Shown here piece by piece: positions 7,175 through 15,509 of a DNA stretch of 36,441 bases. The notes under the pieces were generated by a model, which was not told the origin of the DNA, ran no database searches, and saw only the letters and a list, made by a program, of their open reading frames with translations. The stretch lies in assembly GCA_017554305.1 (NCBI GenBank), contig JAFZIN010000001.1, positions 1-36,441 on the forward strand, written 5' to 3'. The stretch is from Bacteroidales bacterium (GTDB lineage: Bacteria > Bacteroidota > Bacteroidia > Bacteroidales > UBA932). Numbering within the stretch: position 1 is the first letter of the stretch; the number at the start of each line of letters is the position of its first letter. A program made the position numbers and the translations under genes.

Positions 7175-8917
7175 TTATTTCTTGAAGAAATAAGATTTCT
7201 GCTCTCTGAGTTTTTGGATATTCTTCTCTACAAATAGCGGTTTCAGCGTTTTAGGGTCAAGTTGAGTGTAGTACATAACAGAACTTCTGGTCATAGGAGT
7301 TGGGGTGAAGCTCTGAACCTGCCCCGTATATACTCTCTTAAGGTCCGGGTTGAGAGAAAGCGCCTTCATATCTGACAGACGGCAACCCGGATGAGAAGAG
7401 ATAAAATATGGTACAATCTGCTGATTCTTATTGTTTTTACGGGTAATCTTCTCAAACTCCCTCTTCATGGAGTGGAAGAGTGAGAAGGAAGGCTTGTTCA
7501 TAAGGCTCAGAATCCGCTCCTCCGTATGCTCCGGAGCAACCTTAAAGTGGCCGCTTATATGATTGGAAATGAGCTCAGTAAAGTATTCTTTTGAACTGCT
7601 GTCCAAAAAACCGTTCTCATCTACCAGAAGGTCATACCTTACACCGCTTCCCACAAAGGAATGTTTTACTCCATCTACTTTATCTATCTCACGATAGATT
7701 TCCGTAAGCTCTCTGTGTGAGTGATTTAGGTTGTTGCAGAGGTTTGGAAAGAGGCAGCTCTTTCTCTTGCACTTTGAGCAGAGTTCCCTGTTCCTGCCCC
7801 CCATCCCGTACATATTGGCAGAAGGAGCCCCCACGTCACTTATGGTTCCGGAGAAGCCCGGAGTTCTCTTAAGTCTCTCAACCTCACGCAGTATGGAGGC
7901 CTTGCTGCGGCTCTGTATAAACTTCCCCTGGTGAGCCGCAATAGTGCAGAAACTGCATCCTCCAAAGCATCCGCGGTGTATGGTTATGGAGTTCTTTATC
8001 ATCTCGTAAGCCGGAATGGTCTTACCCTTGTACCTCGGATGAGGAAGCATAGTGTACGGAAGATCATAAACGGCATCCAACTCCGCCTGTGTAAGAGGTG
8101 CAAACGGCTCGTTCACATATACATAGCCATCTTCCGTAGGCTCCACAATCCTCTTGGCATTGAGCAGGTTTGCCTCAAGTTCTATACGGTTGAAGTTCTC
8201 AATGAAGGCCTTTTTATCTCTGCAGCACTTTTCAAAGGAGTTGAGAATAACGGTGTTATCATCCTCCCCGGGAGCCTCTGAGGAGAAGTATGCCGTCTGT
8301 TTGAGTTCTCTCTTTGTAAGTGAGTCTTTATTACCGTCCAAGTACCTGGCAATCTGAATGGTACCCTTCTCCCCCATACCGTATGTAAGGAAATCCGCTC
8401 CGCTTGTCTTTAAGATTGAAGGGAGCAGTTTATCCTGCCAGTAATCGTAATGGGTAAGACGCCTTAAGGAGGCCTCCACTCCCCCTATCACAACGGGAAC
8501 ATCCGGAAAGAGTTCCTTCAGTATACGGGTATATGTATTAACAGCGTAATCCGGTCTGAATGAGGAGACTCCGCCCGGAGTGTAGGCGTCATCGCTGCGC
8601 AGTCTTTTGAAGGAGGTGTAATGGTTTACCATTGAATCCATTGCACCCGCGGAGACTCCAAAGAAGAGATGCGGACGCCCCATCTTTTTAAAATCCCTTA
8701 GGTCATCCCTCCAGTTTGGCTGCGGAACCACGGCCACCCTATAGCCCTCTTTTTCAAGGACTCTGGCTATAACTGCAGTACCGAATGAGGGATGGTCTAC
8801 GTATGCGTCTCCGGAGAAAAGAACCACATCCAACTCTTCCCAACCCAGGCGGTGCATCTCGTCTTTGGTTGTAGGAAGAAACGGATAAGGTTTCTTTATA
8901 TCTTTTCTATCAGACAT
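7175..8917 (-). CDS. ygiQ: YgiQ-family radical SAM protein
   Basis: This 580 aa cytosolic iron-sulfur protein belongs to the YgiQ family, a conserved radical SAM group whose reaction is not established. An N-terminal B12-binding-like region (FLPTTKDEMHRLGW, then GTAVIARVLEKEGY) precedes the radical SAM core. The core has the cluster motif CFGGCSFC with cysteines C317, C321 and C324. A second cysteine-rich patch, CSKCKRKSCLFPNLC, and the C-terminal SFTPTPMTRSSVMYYT are also family hallmarks. It is shorter than the E. coli protein (about 740 aa), which has an extra C-terminal part. Its ATG follows the argS stop directly with no intervening base. Family assignment is firm; function is unknown. 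Confidence 0.92.
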   Translation of the reverse strand: MSDRKDIKKPYPFLPTTKDEMHRLGWEELDVVLFSGDAYVDHPSFGTAVIARVLEKEGYRVAVVPQPNWRDDLRDFKKMGRPHLFFGVSAGAMDSMVNHYTSFKRLRSDDAYTPGGVSSFRPDYAVNTYTRILKELFPDVPVVIGGVEASLRRLTHYDYWQDKLLPSILKTSGADFLTYGMGEKGTIQIARYLDGNKDSLTKRELKQTAYFSSEAPGEDDNTVILNSFEKCCRDKKAFIENFNRIELEANLLNAKRIVEPTEDGYVYVNEPFAPLTQAELDAVYDLPYTMLPHPRYKGKTIPAYEMIKNSITIHRGCFGGCSFCTIAAHQGKFIQSRSKASILREVERLKRTPGFSGTISDVGAPSANMYGMGGRNRELCSKCKRKSCLFPNLCNNLNHSHRELTEIYREIDKVDGVKHSFVGSGVRYDLLVDENGFLDSSSKEYFTELISNHISGHFKVAPEHTEERILSLMNKPSFSLFHSMKREFEKITRKNNKNQQIVPYFISSHPGCRLSDMKALSLNPDLKRVYTGQVQSFTPTPMTRSSVMYYTQLDPKTLKPLFVEKNIQKLREQKSYFFKK

Positions 8918-10726
8918 TTACATTCTTTCAGGAAGTTGGATTCCAAGGATATCCATTCCCTTCACCAAAACCTTGGCAACTGCAGAGGCTATTGCAAGAC
9001 GCTGACTTCTTGTCTCTTCATTCTCCTCCTTGAGTATGGTCACATCGTGATAATACTGGTTGAACTCCTTTGCCAGGTCATAGCAGTAGTTTGCTATAAG
9101 CGCAGGAGATTTGGCGTCACCGGCCTCCTTAACCTTTGAAGGGAAGGTATTTAGAATCTTAATAACCTCAATCTCTTTAGCCAGAAGCGGAGCGGCGGTA
9201 ACTTTCACCTCATAATTCTGCTCCTTGGCCTTTCTTAAGATAGACTTGATTCTGGCGTGAGTGTACTGAATGAACGGCCCTGTATTTCCGTTGAAATCAA
9301 TAGATTCCTTAGGATTGAAGAGCATCTTCTTACGAGGGTCAACCTTAATGATGAAGTACTTGAGAGCACCCAGGCCCAGCATCTCAAAGAGCGCATTCTG
9401 CTCTTTTTCATCCATATCTGAGAGTTTGCCCAACTCCAGTGAGGTCTCCCTGGCCGTCTCGTACATAGTCTGGAGCAGATCATCTGCATCCACAACAGTT
9501 CCCTCTCTGGATTTCATCTTACCCTCCGGGAGTTCCACCATTCCGTAAGACATGTGATAGATGGAATTAGCCCACTCAAATCCCAATTTTGAGAGTATAA
9601 GCTTCAGAACCTGGAAGTGGTAATTCTGCTCATCTCCAACCACATATACCATCTGGTCAAAGTGGTACTTGTTGAATCTCTCCTGAGCGGTTCCAATATC
9701 CTGAGTCATATAGACGGAGGTTCCGTCACTTCTTAAAAGTAGTTTCTGATCCAGGCCGTCCTTTGAAAGGTCACACCATACGGAGCCGTCTGAATGTCTC
9801 TCAAAGACACCCTTATCAAGACCCTCCAGAACGGTCTTCTTACCCAGTTTATAAGTATCTGACTCGTAGTAGATTATATCAAAGTTTACACCCAGTCTTT
9901 CGTATGTCTCGTCAAAGCCCTTGTAAACCCAGCCGTTCATTGTCTTCCAGAGGGAAACAATATCAGGATCTCCGTTTTCCCAGCGGCGCAGCATGCTCTG
10001 AGCTTCAAGCTGAACCGGTGCGCTCTTTTCCGCCTCCTTAACTCTCTCCTTCTCTTTCTCAGGATCTTCCAGCGGGGTTCCCTTTGCTGCAATCTCCTTA
10101 GCCTGAGCCTTTAAGAGATCATTAAACTTAACGTAGTAATCTCCAACAAAGTGGTCTCCCTTCTTGCCTGCAGACTCCGGAGTTGCTCCGCCAGCAGTCA
10201 TCTGCCAGGCCAGCATAGATTTGCAGATATGAATTCCGCGATCATTTACTATGTTGGTTTTAACCACCTTATGGCCGTTTGCCTCCATAAGTTTGGAGAT
10301 GCTCCAGCCCAGAAGGATATTCCTTATGTGACCCAGGTGAAGAGGCTTGTTGGTATTTGGAGAGGAGAACTCCACCATTACGGTCTTTCCGCTCTGAGGC
10401 AGCTGACCGTAATCCTCTGATTCATAAATGCTCTTAAAGGTCTCATTCCAGAAGGCCTGGGAGAGTTTTATGTTCAGAAATCCCTTAACCACGTTAAAGG
10501 ACTCCACCATTGGGCAGTTGCTCTTAAGGTACTCACCTATCTGATTTGCAGTCTGCTCCGGAGAGGCGTGGCTAATCTTAAGGAACGGGAAGGTTACTAC
10601 GGTAACGTCTCCCTCAAACTCCTTACGGGTTGGCTGAGGCTGAATGAGTTTTGTCTCTATCTCTGAGTTATACAAACTTTTGATTGCCTGGGCAACCAAC
10701 GGAATTATGTATGAATCGGGTGTCAT
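8918..10726 (-). CDS. argS: Arginyl-tRNA synthetase
   Basis: This class I aminoacyl-tRNA synthetase charges tRNA-Arg with arginine in the cytosol. The 602 aa protein has the expected order. An N-terminal Add1 domain (about 1-100) is followed by the HIGH-type motif HLGH at residues 130-133 in PLHLGHIRN. VVGDEQNYHF lies in the catalytic fold. The KMSKS-like motif is KMKSREGT at 403-410, and the C-terminal DALR anticodon-binding domain ends at QLPERM. The ATG overlaps the upstream symporter stop as ATGA. The gene therefore sits inside the rpoD run and is translationally coupled to its neighbour. Confidence 0.97.
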   Translation of the reverse strand: MTPDSYIIPLVAQAIKSLYNSEIETKLIQPQPTRKEFEGDVTVVTFPFLKISHASPEQTANQIGEYLKSNCPMVESFNVVKGFLNIKLSQAFWNETFKSIYESEDYGQLPQSGKTVMVEFSSPNTNKPLHLGHIRNILLGWSISKLMEANGHKVVKTNIVNDRGIHICKSMLAWQMTAGGATPESAGKKGDHFVGDYYVKFNDLLKAQAKEIAAKGTPLEDPEKEKERVKEAEKSAPVQLEAQSMLRRWENGDPDIVSLWKTMNGWVYKGFDETYERLGVNFDIIYYESDTYKLGKKTVLEGLDKGVFERHSDGSVWCDLSKDGLDQKLLLRSDGTSVYMTQDIGTAQERFNKYHFDQMVYVVGDEQNYHFQVLKLILSKLGFEWANSIYHMSYGMVELPEGKMKSREGTVVDADDLLQTMYETARETSLELGKLSDMDEKEQNALFEMLGLGALKYFIIKVDPRKKMLFNPKESIDFNGNTGPFIQYTHARIKSILRKAKEQNYEVKVTAAPLLAKEIEVIKILNTFPSKVKEAGDAKSPALIANYCYDLAKEFNQYYHDVTILKEENEETRSQRLAIASAVAKVLVKGMDILGIQLPERM

Positions 10727-12135
10727 TTCTTTTTCTTTTTGAAGTACTCTTTTGCCGCAGCCTTAACCTTAGGTGAGAGGGCCAACAGCGTAAACATTGT
10801 GGCACAAGCCATTAGGAAGAATGCCAAGTCTATTACCGCAACGGCAAATCTCAGAGGAACTATTGCAAAGACTATAAGCATAGGCAGATAGAAGTAGTTG
10901 TAATAGTTGCCGTATTTTGCTCCGAACAGGAAACTTGTACACTTTGTTCCGTAATATGAATATGAAAACATTGTGGAGAAGGCAAAGAAGAGAACCATCA
11001 CCATAAGCAGATAGCCTCCCAAAGTACCTTTGTAGATTGGATAAGGGATTGCCGCTCCAAATGCGTTAATTGCTATCTCCAAGCCCTTTACAGCAGAAGA
11101 TCCATCGGGAATAACATAATTGCCGGCTGCTACAGGGGTAAGTATTGCAAGGGCGGTAAGGGTACATACAAGGCCTGAGTCCAAAGCAGGGCCCAACATA
11201 GCTACAAGACCCTCTCTTACAGGCTCGTTGTTCTTGGAGGCACCGTGCATCATACTGGCGGTACCCACACCGGCCTCGTTTACCAAAGCGGCTCTTCTGG
11301 CGCCAATTGTGGCTATCATAAAGAATGAGCCAATTGCACCGCCTGCACCCGCCTTAAAAGTGAAGGCGCCCTTAAAAATAGACGCAAACACATCGGGGAC
11401 AACAGAGATATTGGTAATTATGATATAGGCCACTATAAGGAAATAGAGCCCCACCATAAGCGGCACAACCTTGGAGGCAATCCTTGCAATTCTCTGAATA
11501 CCACCAAGTATCACCACAGAGACTATAAGGCAGATTACCGTTCCAATTATGAATTTCAAACCCAGTGAGGTCTGCACTCCTGCAGGAGCGGTGAAGGTTG
11601 TGATTACAGCCTCTGTAAGCTGATTGGCCTGCATAATGCAGAGGGTTCCAATGAGTCCGAATATGGAGAAGAAGATTGCAAGCGGCTTCCACTTCTTGCC
11701 TAAACCCTCTGTAATCATATACATAGGGCCGCCCTGTACCTCTCCTCTGTCATCCTTTCCCTTATACATTATGGCCAGTGTTCCCTCAAAGAATTTGGTA
11801 GCCATTCCCACTATTGCGCTCACCCACATCCAGAAAATTGCTCCCGGGCCGCCAAGCATAATGGCAATTGCAACTCCGGCAATGTTTCCCATTCCCACGG
11901 TTGCAGCAATGGCACTCATAAGTGCCTCAAATGAACTGATCTGGCCAGGTGAATCATCCTTCTTTCTGAGTGAACTTATGGCACGTCCAAAGTGTCTGAT
12001 TGGAACAAAGCCGGAGTAAATCAGAAAGAAGAGTCCGCCGCCTATAAGCAGCAGAAATTCCGGATAGTTACACAAAGTATCCGTAAACTTCACAAAGCCG
12101 TCCGTAAAGGATGTCATGGAGAGAAGATGTATCAT
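10723..12135 (-). CDS. Alanine/glycine:cation symporter (AGCS family)
   Basis: This inner-membrane secondary transporter imports alanine or glycine with Na+ (or H+). The 470 aa protein has about eleven hydrophobic segments. Family signatures include MGNIAGVAIAIMLGGPGAIFWMW near residues 100-125, the GPMYMI motif, and NEAGVGTASMMHGAS in the middle. It ends in a basic KEYFKKKKK tail, as usual for a cytosolic C-terminus. The start is ATG at 12135. An in-frame ATG six codons later (12117, MTSFTDG) is a reasonable alternative. The gene lies three bases after rpoD, so both are probably on one message. The substrate is inferred from the family. Confidence 0.9.
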   Translation of the reverse strand: MIHLLSMTSFTDGFVKFTDTLCNYPEFLLLIGGGLFFLIYSGFVPIRHFGRAISSLRKKDDSPGQISSFEALMSAIAATVGMGNIAGVAIAIMLGGPGAIFWMWVSAIVGMATKFFEGTLAIMYKGKDDRGEVQGGPMYMITEGLGKKWKPLAIFFSIFGLIGTLCIMQANQLTEAVITTFTAPAGVQTSLGLKFIIGTVICLIVSVVILGGIQRIARIASKVVPLMVGLYFLIVAYIIITNISVVPDVFASIFKGAFTFKAGAGGAIGSFFMIATIGARRAALVNEAGVGTASMMHGASKNNEPVREGLVAMLGPALDSGLVCTLTALAILTPVAAGNYVIPDGSSAVKGLEIAINAFGAAIPYPIYKGTLGGYLLMVMVLFFAFSTMFSYSYYGTKCTSFLFGAKYGNYYNYFYLPMLIVFAIVPLRFAVAVIDLAFFLMACATMFTLLALSPKVKAAAKEYFKKKKK

Positions 12136-12138
12136 ACT

Positions 12139-12999
12139 TTATCCAAGATAGTTCTTTAAGTGCTTGCTGCGGCCGGAGTTACGCAAACGACGGATTGCTT
12201 TCTCCTTAATCTGGCGCACTCTCTCTCTGGTTAGGTTGAAGGTCTCTCCAATCTCCTCAAGAGTTTTCTCCTGGCATCCTATTCCAAAGAAATACTTTAT
12301 AATATTCCTCTCTCTCTCAGTAAGGGTTGAGAGCGCACGTTCTATCTCCTTGTTAAGTGACTCGTTTACAAGGCCTTTATCTGCGGCCGGGGAGTCATTG
12401 TTAGGAAGCACGTCCAGAAGGGAGTTGTCTTCACCCTCAACAAACGGAGCGTCTATTGAAATGTGACGGCCACTAACTCTCTGAGTATCTGCAACCTTCT
12501 CCTTTGAAGAGTCCAACAGTTCCGCCAGCTCGTCTGTAGAAGGAAGCCTCTCGTGCTCCTGCTCAAACTTGTTAATCAGCTTGTTAATCTTGTTCAGAGC
12601 TCCCACCTGATTTAGCGGCAGACGAACAATTCTGCTCTGCTCCGCCAAAGCCTGGAGAATGGACTGACGGATCCACCACACTGCGTATGATATGAATTTG
12701 AATCCTCTGGTCTCATCAAACTTCTCAGCCGCCTTAATAAGTCCCAGGTTACCCTCATTAATAAGGTCCGGCAGGGAAAGTCCCTGATTCTGATACTGTT
12801 TTGCCACAGAAACCACAAATCTCAGGTTTGCCTTGGTAAGCTTTTCCAAAGCCTCCTGGTCTCCCTTTTTGATTCTCTGTGCAAGTTCTACTTCATCTTC
12901 AATTGTAATTCTCTCTTCACGACCAATCTCCTGCAGGTACTTATCCAAAGAAGCACTCTCACGATTGGTAATTGATTTGGTAATCTTCAGCTGCCTCAT
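12139..12999 (-). CDS. rpoD: Primary sigma factor RpoD/SigA, short Bacteroidetes form
   Basis: This is the housekeeping sigma factor that directs RNA polymerase to promoters. At 286 aa it lacks the long region 1.1 and non-conserved region of E. coli sigma-70, as is standard in Bacteroidetes. Region 1.2 contains [14 protein letters not shown]. Region 2 contains [21 protein letters not shown] (core binding and -7 box recognition) and [11 protein letters not shown]. Region 4 contains the helix-turn-helix [20 protein letters not shown]. The conserved N-terminus [15 protein letters not shown] supports the ATG at 12999. It heads a tight minus-strand gene run and is divergent from dnaN. It should recognise the TAnnTTTG boxes seen throughout this window. 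Confidence 0.96.
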   Translation of the reverse strand: MRQLKITKSITNRESASLDKYLQEIGREERITIEDEVELAQRIKKGDQEALEKLTKANLRFVVSVAKQYQNQGLSLPDLINEGNLGLIKAAEKFDETRGFKFISYAVWWIRQSILQALAEQSRIVRLPLNQVGALNKINKLINKFEQEHERLPSTDELAELLDSSKEKVADTQRVSGRHISIDAPFVEGEDNSLLDVLPNNDSPAADKGLVNESLNKEIERALSTLTERERNIIKYFFGIGCQEKTLEEIGETFNLTRERVRQIKEKAIRRLRNSGRSKHLKNYLG

Positions 13000-13088
13000 C
13001 TACGTCTCATTTTTAGGTTAAAATAATTTGTTGCATTTGTTTATACGAATATATTGTGGGAACGGTTACAAAAACTCTTTTTTTTCGT

Positions 13089-13105
13089 TATATTTGCAAA
13101 TAGTA
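13089..13105. promoter_or_regulatory. dnaN -7 box overlapping a palindrome and a possible opposing rpoD -7 box
   Basis: A perfect Bacteroidetes -7 box, TATATTTG, lies at 13089-13096 on the plus strand, 26 nt before the dnaN ATG. The next nine bases read on the minus strand as TACTATTTG, a -7-like box with one extra spacer base pointing at rpoD. The two are joined by the 12-bp perfect palindrome TATTTGCAAATA (13091-13102). No strong -33 TTTG is seen for either. The dnaN box is well supported; the rpoD box is tentative. Confidence 0.6.
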
Positions 13106-13122
13106 TAAAAAGACGAACGATT

Positions 13123-14241
13123 ATGAAATTTACAGCAACCAGTACAGATTTTTTACAGGCCTTATTGTCTGTTTCCAAAGTAATTCCTCCTAAGGCAAGC
13201 CTACCAATTTTGGAGAACTTCCTTCTGGAGCTTGAGGGCAAAAGCCTGACTATCACAGGTTCAGACCAGGAAACAACACTCAAGACCATAATGGCAATAG
13301 AAGACGTAGGAGAGGAGGGAAGAATAGCCGTTCCTGCACTTCTGCTGACAAACTCCTTCAAAGAACTCCCTACCCAGCCGGTACAGTTCTCTACAAACGA
13401 GGAGAAAAACATACTTACAATCACCTGGGCAAGCGGTACGGCAAGCATCCCTTGCCTCCTTCCGGACGAGTACCCGGAACTCCCTGCTCTGGTAGATCCT
13501 AAGAGAATTGAGATGCCTGCAGGCGTTCTGGCAGATGCCTTTAACGGAACAATCTATGCAACCGCAGAAGAGCCGTTAAGACCGGTTATGAACGGTATCT
13601 TCTTTGATATCAATGAGAACTATACCACATTCGTAGCCTCCAACGCCCACAAACTTGTCTCCTTTAAGAGAACAGACGTTAAGGGAGTTAAGAGTTCGTT
13701 CGTTCTTCCTAAGAAACCTGCCAACATCCTAAAGAACAATCTTGCAAGGCTTTCAGATGAGATAGTTTCCATAAGCTTTGACAAAAAGAACGCCTTCTTT
13801 AAGTTTGACCAGCAGCTTGTTGTCTGCCGTCTTATTGAGGGAACATATCCTGAGTACACCAAGGTTATTCCAAAGAACAACAACAATATCATAACCGTCT
13901 CAAGAACAGACATTCTCAACGCAACAAGACGAGTTGCAGTATGTGCTAACCAGTCTACCGGCCAGATAGTATTCAAAGTATCCGGCAGCCAGTTGGAGAT
14001 TACAGCACAGGATCTGGATTTCTCAATGAGCGCAAAAGAGACCATCTCCTGCTCATATCAGGGTGATCCTATGAGAATTGCATTCAAGTCTCAGTTCCTT
14101 ATTGAGATTCTGGCAAACCTCCCTTACGACCAAATCTGCATTAAGCTGGCAGAGCCTTCAAAGGCAGCCCTTATGCAGCCTGCAGAGCAGACCAGCAAGG
14201 AGGAGGAGATTTGCGCTCTGCTTATGCCAATGAGACTTTAA
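13123..14241 (+). CDS. dnaN: DNA polymerase III beta subunit (sliding clamp)
   Basis: DnaN forms the ring-shaped dimer that tethers DNA polymerase III to DNA and serves as a docking platform for repair proteins. The 372 aa length is standard. The three clamp domains can be followed, from MKFTATSTDFLQALLSVSKVI at the start, through VLADAFNGTIYATAEEPLRPVMNGI in domain 2, to a C-terminus ending ICALLMPMRL, the usual M-P-M-R-L end of clamps. I chose the ATG at 13123. The upstream TTG extension lies in promoter DNA and is unlike any clamp. It heads a three-gene plus-strand unit and is divergent from rpoD. Confidence 0.97.
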   Translation: MKFTATSTDFLQALLSVSKVIPPKASLPILENFLLELEGKSLTITGSDQETTLKTIMAIEDVGEEGRIAVPALLLTNSFKELPTQPVQFSTNEEKNILTITWASGTASIPCLLPDEYPELPALVDPKRIEMPAGVLADAFNGTIYATAEEPLRPVMNGIFFDINENYTTFVASNAHKLVSFKRTDVKGVKSSFVLPKKPANILKNNLARLSDEIVSISFDKKNAFFKFDQQLVVCRLIEGTYPEYTKVIPKNNNNIITVSRTDILNATRRVAVCANQSTGQIVFKVSGSQLEITAQDLDFSMSAKETISCSYQGDPMRIAFKSQFLIEILANLPYDQICIKLAEPSKAALMQPAEQTSKEEEICALLMPMRL

Positions 14242-14247
14242 CGCACT

Positions 14248-15039
14248 ATGGAATTAAATCTTAAAAGACCGCTTGTGTTCTTTGATATAGAGAGCACAGG
14301 GCTTGATATTGCAACTGACAGAATAGTAGAGATTTCTGTGGTTAAACTCTACCCCGTAGACAGCAACCACCCGGCCGGCACATACGACGTTAAGACAAGG
14401 CGCATTAACCCGGAGATGCATATTCCGGAGGCCGCCTCAGCCGTTCATCATATTACAGATGAGGACGTTAAAGACTGCCCTACCTTTAAGCAGTATGCCA
14501 AGAGCCTGGCTAACTATCTGGAAGGGTGTGATATAGCGGGCTACAACTCCATCAACTTTGACATTCCGCTTCTGGCAGAGGAGTTTGAGCGCTGCGGCGT
14601 TAGTTTTGACTTCCGCAAACCCCTCTTCATAGATGTTCAGAACATCTTCCACAAGATGGAGGAGAGAACCCTCTCTGCAGCATACAAGTTCTACTGCAAC
14701 AAGAATCTGGAAGATGCGCATACCGCTGAGGCAGACACGGTTGCAACAATGGAGGTGCTTAAGGCACAGCTGGAAAGATACTCTTCCGTTCTGGATAATG
14801 ACGTTAAAAAACTGGCCGAATTCTCCCACAAGAGCAACAGGTTTGATCTTGCCGGAAAGATAGTTCTGAATGAAAATGGCAAACCTGTCTTCAATTTTGG
14901 AAAGCACAAGGGCAAACTGGTTACGGAAGTCCTTAAAAATGAGCCTAGTTACTACAGTTGGATGATGCAGGGAAGTTTTACTGAGGATACCAAAAGAAAT
15001 CTTACGGAGATTAAACTTCATCCGGAAAAGTACTTATAA
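14248..15039 (+). CDS. DEDDh 3'-5' exonuclease (DnaQ/epsilon-like)
   Basis: This 263 aa protein has an RNase-T/DnaQ exonuclease domain (about residues 8-178) and would remove nucleotides from 3' ends, as a proofreading or repair nuclease. The catalytic set is complete: D13 and E15 in FFDIESTG, D105 in NFDIPLLAEEF, H158 and D163 in AHTAEAD, so it is the DEDDh class. A short C-terminal module follows (about 213-260, FNFGKHKGKLVTEV) of the type found after other bacterial exonucleases. It starts six bases after dnaN, which suggests co-expression with the clamp. Whether it is the replicative epsilon subunit or a stand-alone exonuclease cannot be decided here. Confidence 0.88.
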   Translation: MELNLKRPLVFFDIESTGLDIATDRIVEISVVKLYPVDSNHPAGTYDVKTRRINPEMHIPEAASAVHHITDEDVKDCPTFKQYAKSLANYLEGCDIAGYNSINFDIPLLAEEFERCGVSFDFRKPLFIDVQNIFHKMEERTLSAAYKFYCNKNLEDAHTAEADTVATMEVLKAQLERYSSVLDNDVKKLAEFSHKSNRFDLAGKIVLNENGKPVFNFGKHKGKLVTEVLKNEPSYYSWMMQGSFTEDTKRNLTEIKLHPEKYL

Positions 15040-15509
15040 TGAACCTCTTTTTCTTCCCATACCAGAGCGAGAACTTCTACACCTGCCCAGATACCGCTGT
15101 AAACCAGACAAATGAATTTTGGGTCCCCGATGGTATTGATACCCTAAGAGCAATTCCTTTTGTCTTTGTGAAAATCAACCGTGCTGCCAAGTGCTCAAAG
15201 GCTGAATATGCCTTCCGCCACTACAGCCAGTGCGGTTACGGAATTCACCTTACATCATACGATGTAAACGAGGGTAACACTCTGGATTCCTGCGTATTCC
15301 TTTCCGCCTCCACCCCTACCGAGGGGAGCGGCCCATACCAGGGATTTGAGGCCTTTGACTCTGCCATTGAGAGAGCCTCACAGTATATGTCATTAAGAAG
15401 CGGAGATATAATTGCCCTGGAGCTGGAAGACTGCGCCGCCTTTGAGATTCACCCTAACGGTGAAGAGACGCTAAACTATAAAGAGCTTACAATTAAGATT
15501 CTCTCTTGA
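15039..15509 (+). CDS. Degenerate FAH-fold protein (hypothetical)
   Basis: This 156 aa protein is not a clear member of a named family, but by eye it follows fumarylacetoacetate hydrolase-type proteins of Bacteroidetes. PDTA (17-20), FWVPD (27-31), VKINRAAK (44-51) and AFRHYSQCGYGIHLTSYDV (58-76) parallel segments I remember in that family. SGDII (121-125) and NGEETLNYKELTIKIL match its C-terminal end. The metal-binding ExE strand appears replaced (IPFVFVKI), and the region before the C-terminus is shortened. A catalytic role is therefore doubtful. The start overlaps the exonuclease stop as TAATG, so it is coupled to that gene. Its last 17 bases overlap the end of the convergent flavoprotein gene. 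Function unknown. Confidence 0.7.
   Translation: MNLFFFPYQSENFYTCPDTAVNQTNEFWVPDGIDTLRAIPFVFVKINRAAKCSKAEYAFRHYSQCGYGIHLTSYDVNEGNTLDSCVFLSASTPTEGSGPYQGFEAFDSAIERASQYMSLRSGDIIALELEDCAAFEIHPNGEETLNYKELTIKILS

Noticed and set aside
13054-13122. TTG-initiated extension of dnaN
   Set aside because: It covers the promoter region and lengthens the clamp beyond the family norm; ATG 13123 gives the standard N-terminus.
13620-14045. Open frame antisense to dnaN
   Set aside because: The sense frame is an unmistakable sliding clamp; no promoter or motif supports the antisense frame.
14437-15021. 194-codon open frame antisense to the exonuclease gene
   Set aside because: The sense frame has all DEDDh catalytic residues; the antisense frame shows no recognisable motif and is a coding shadow.
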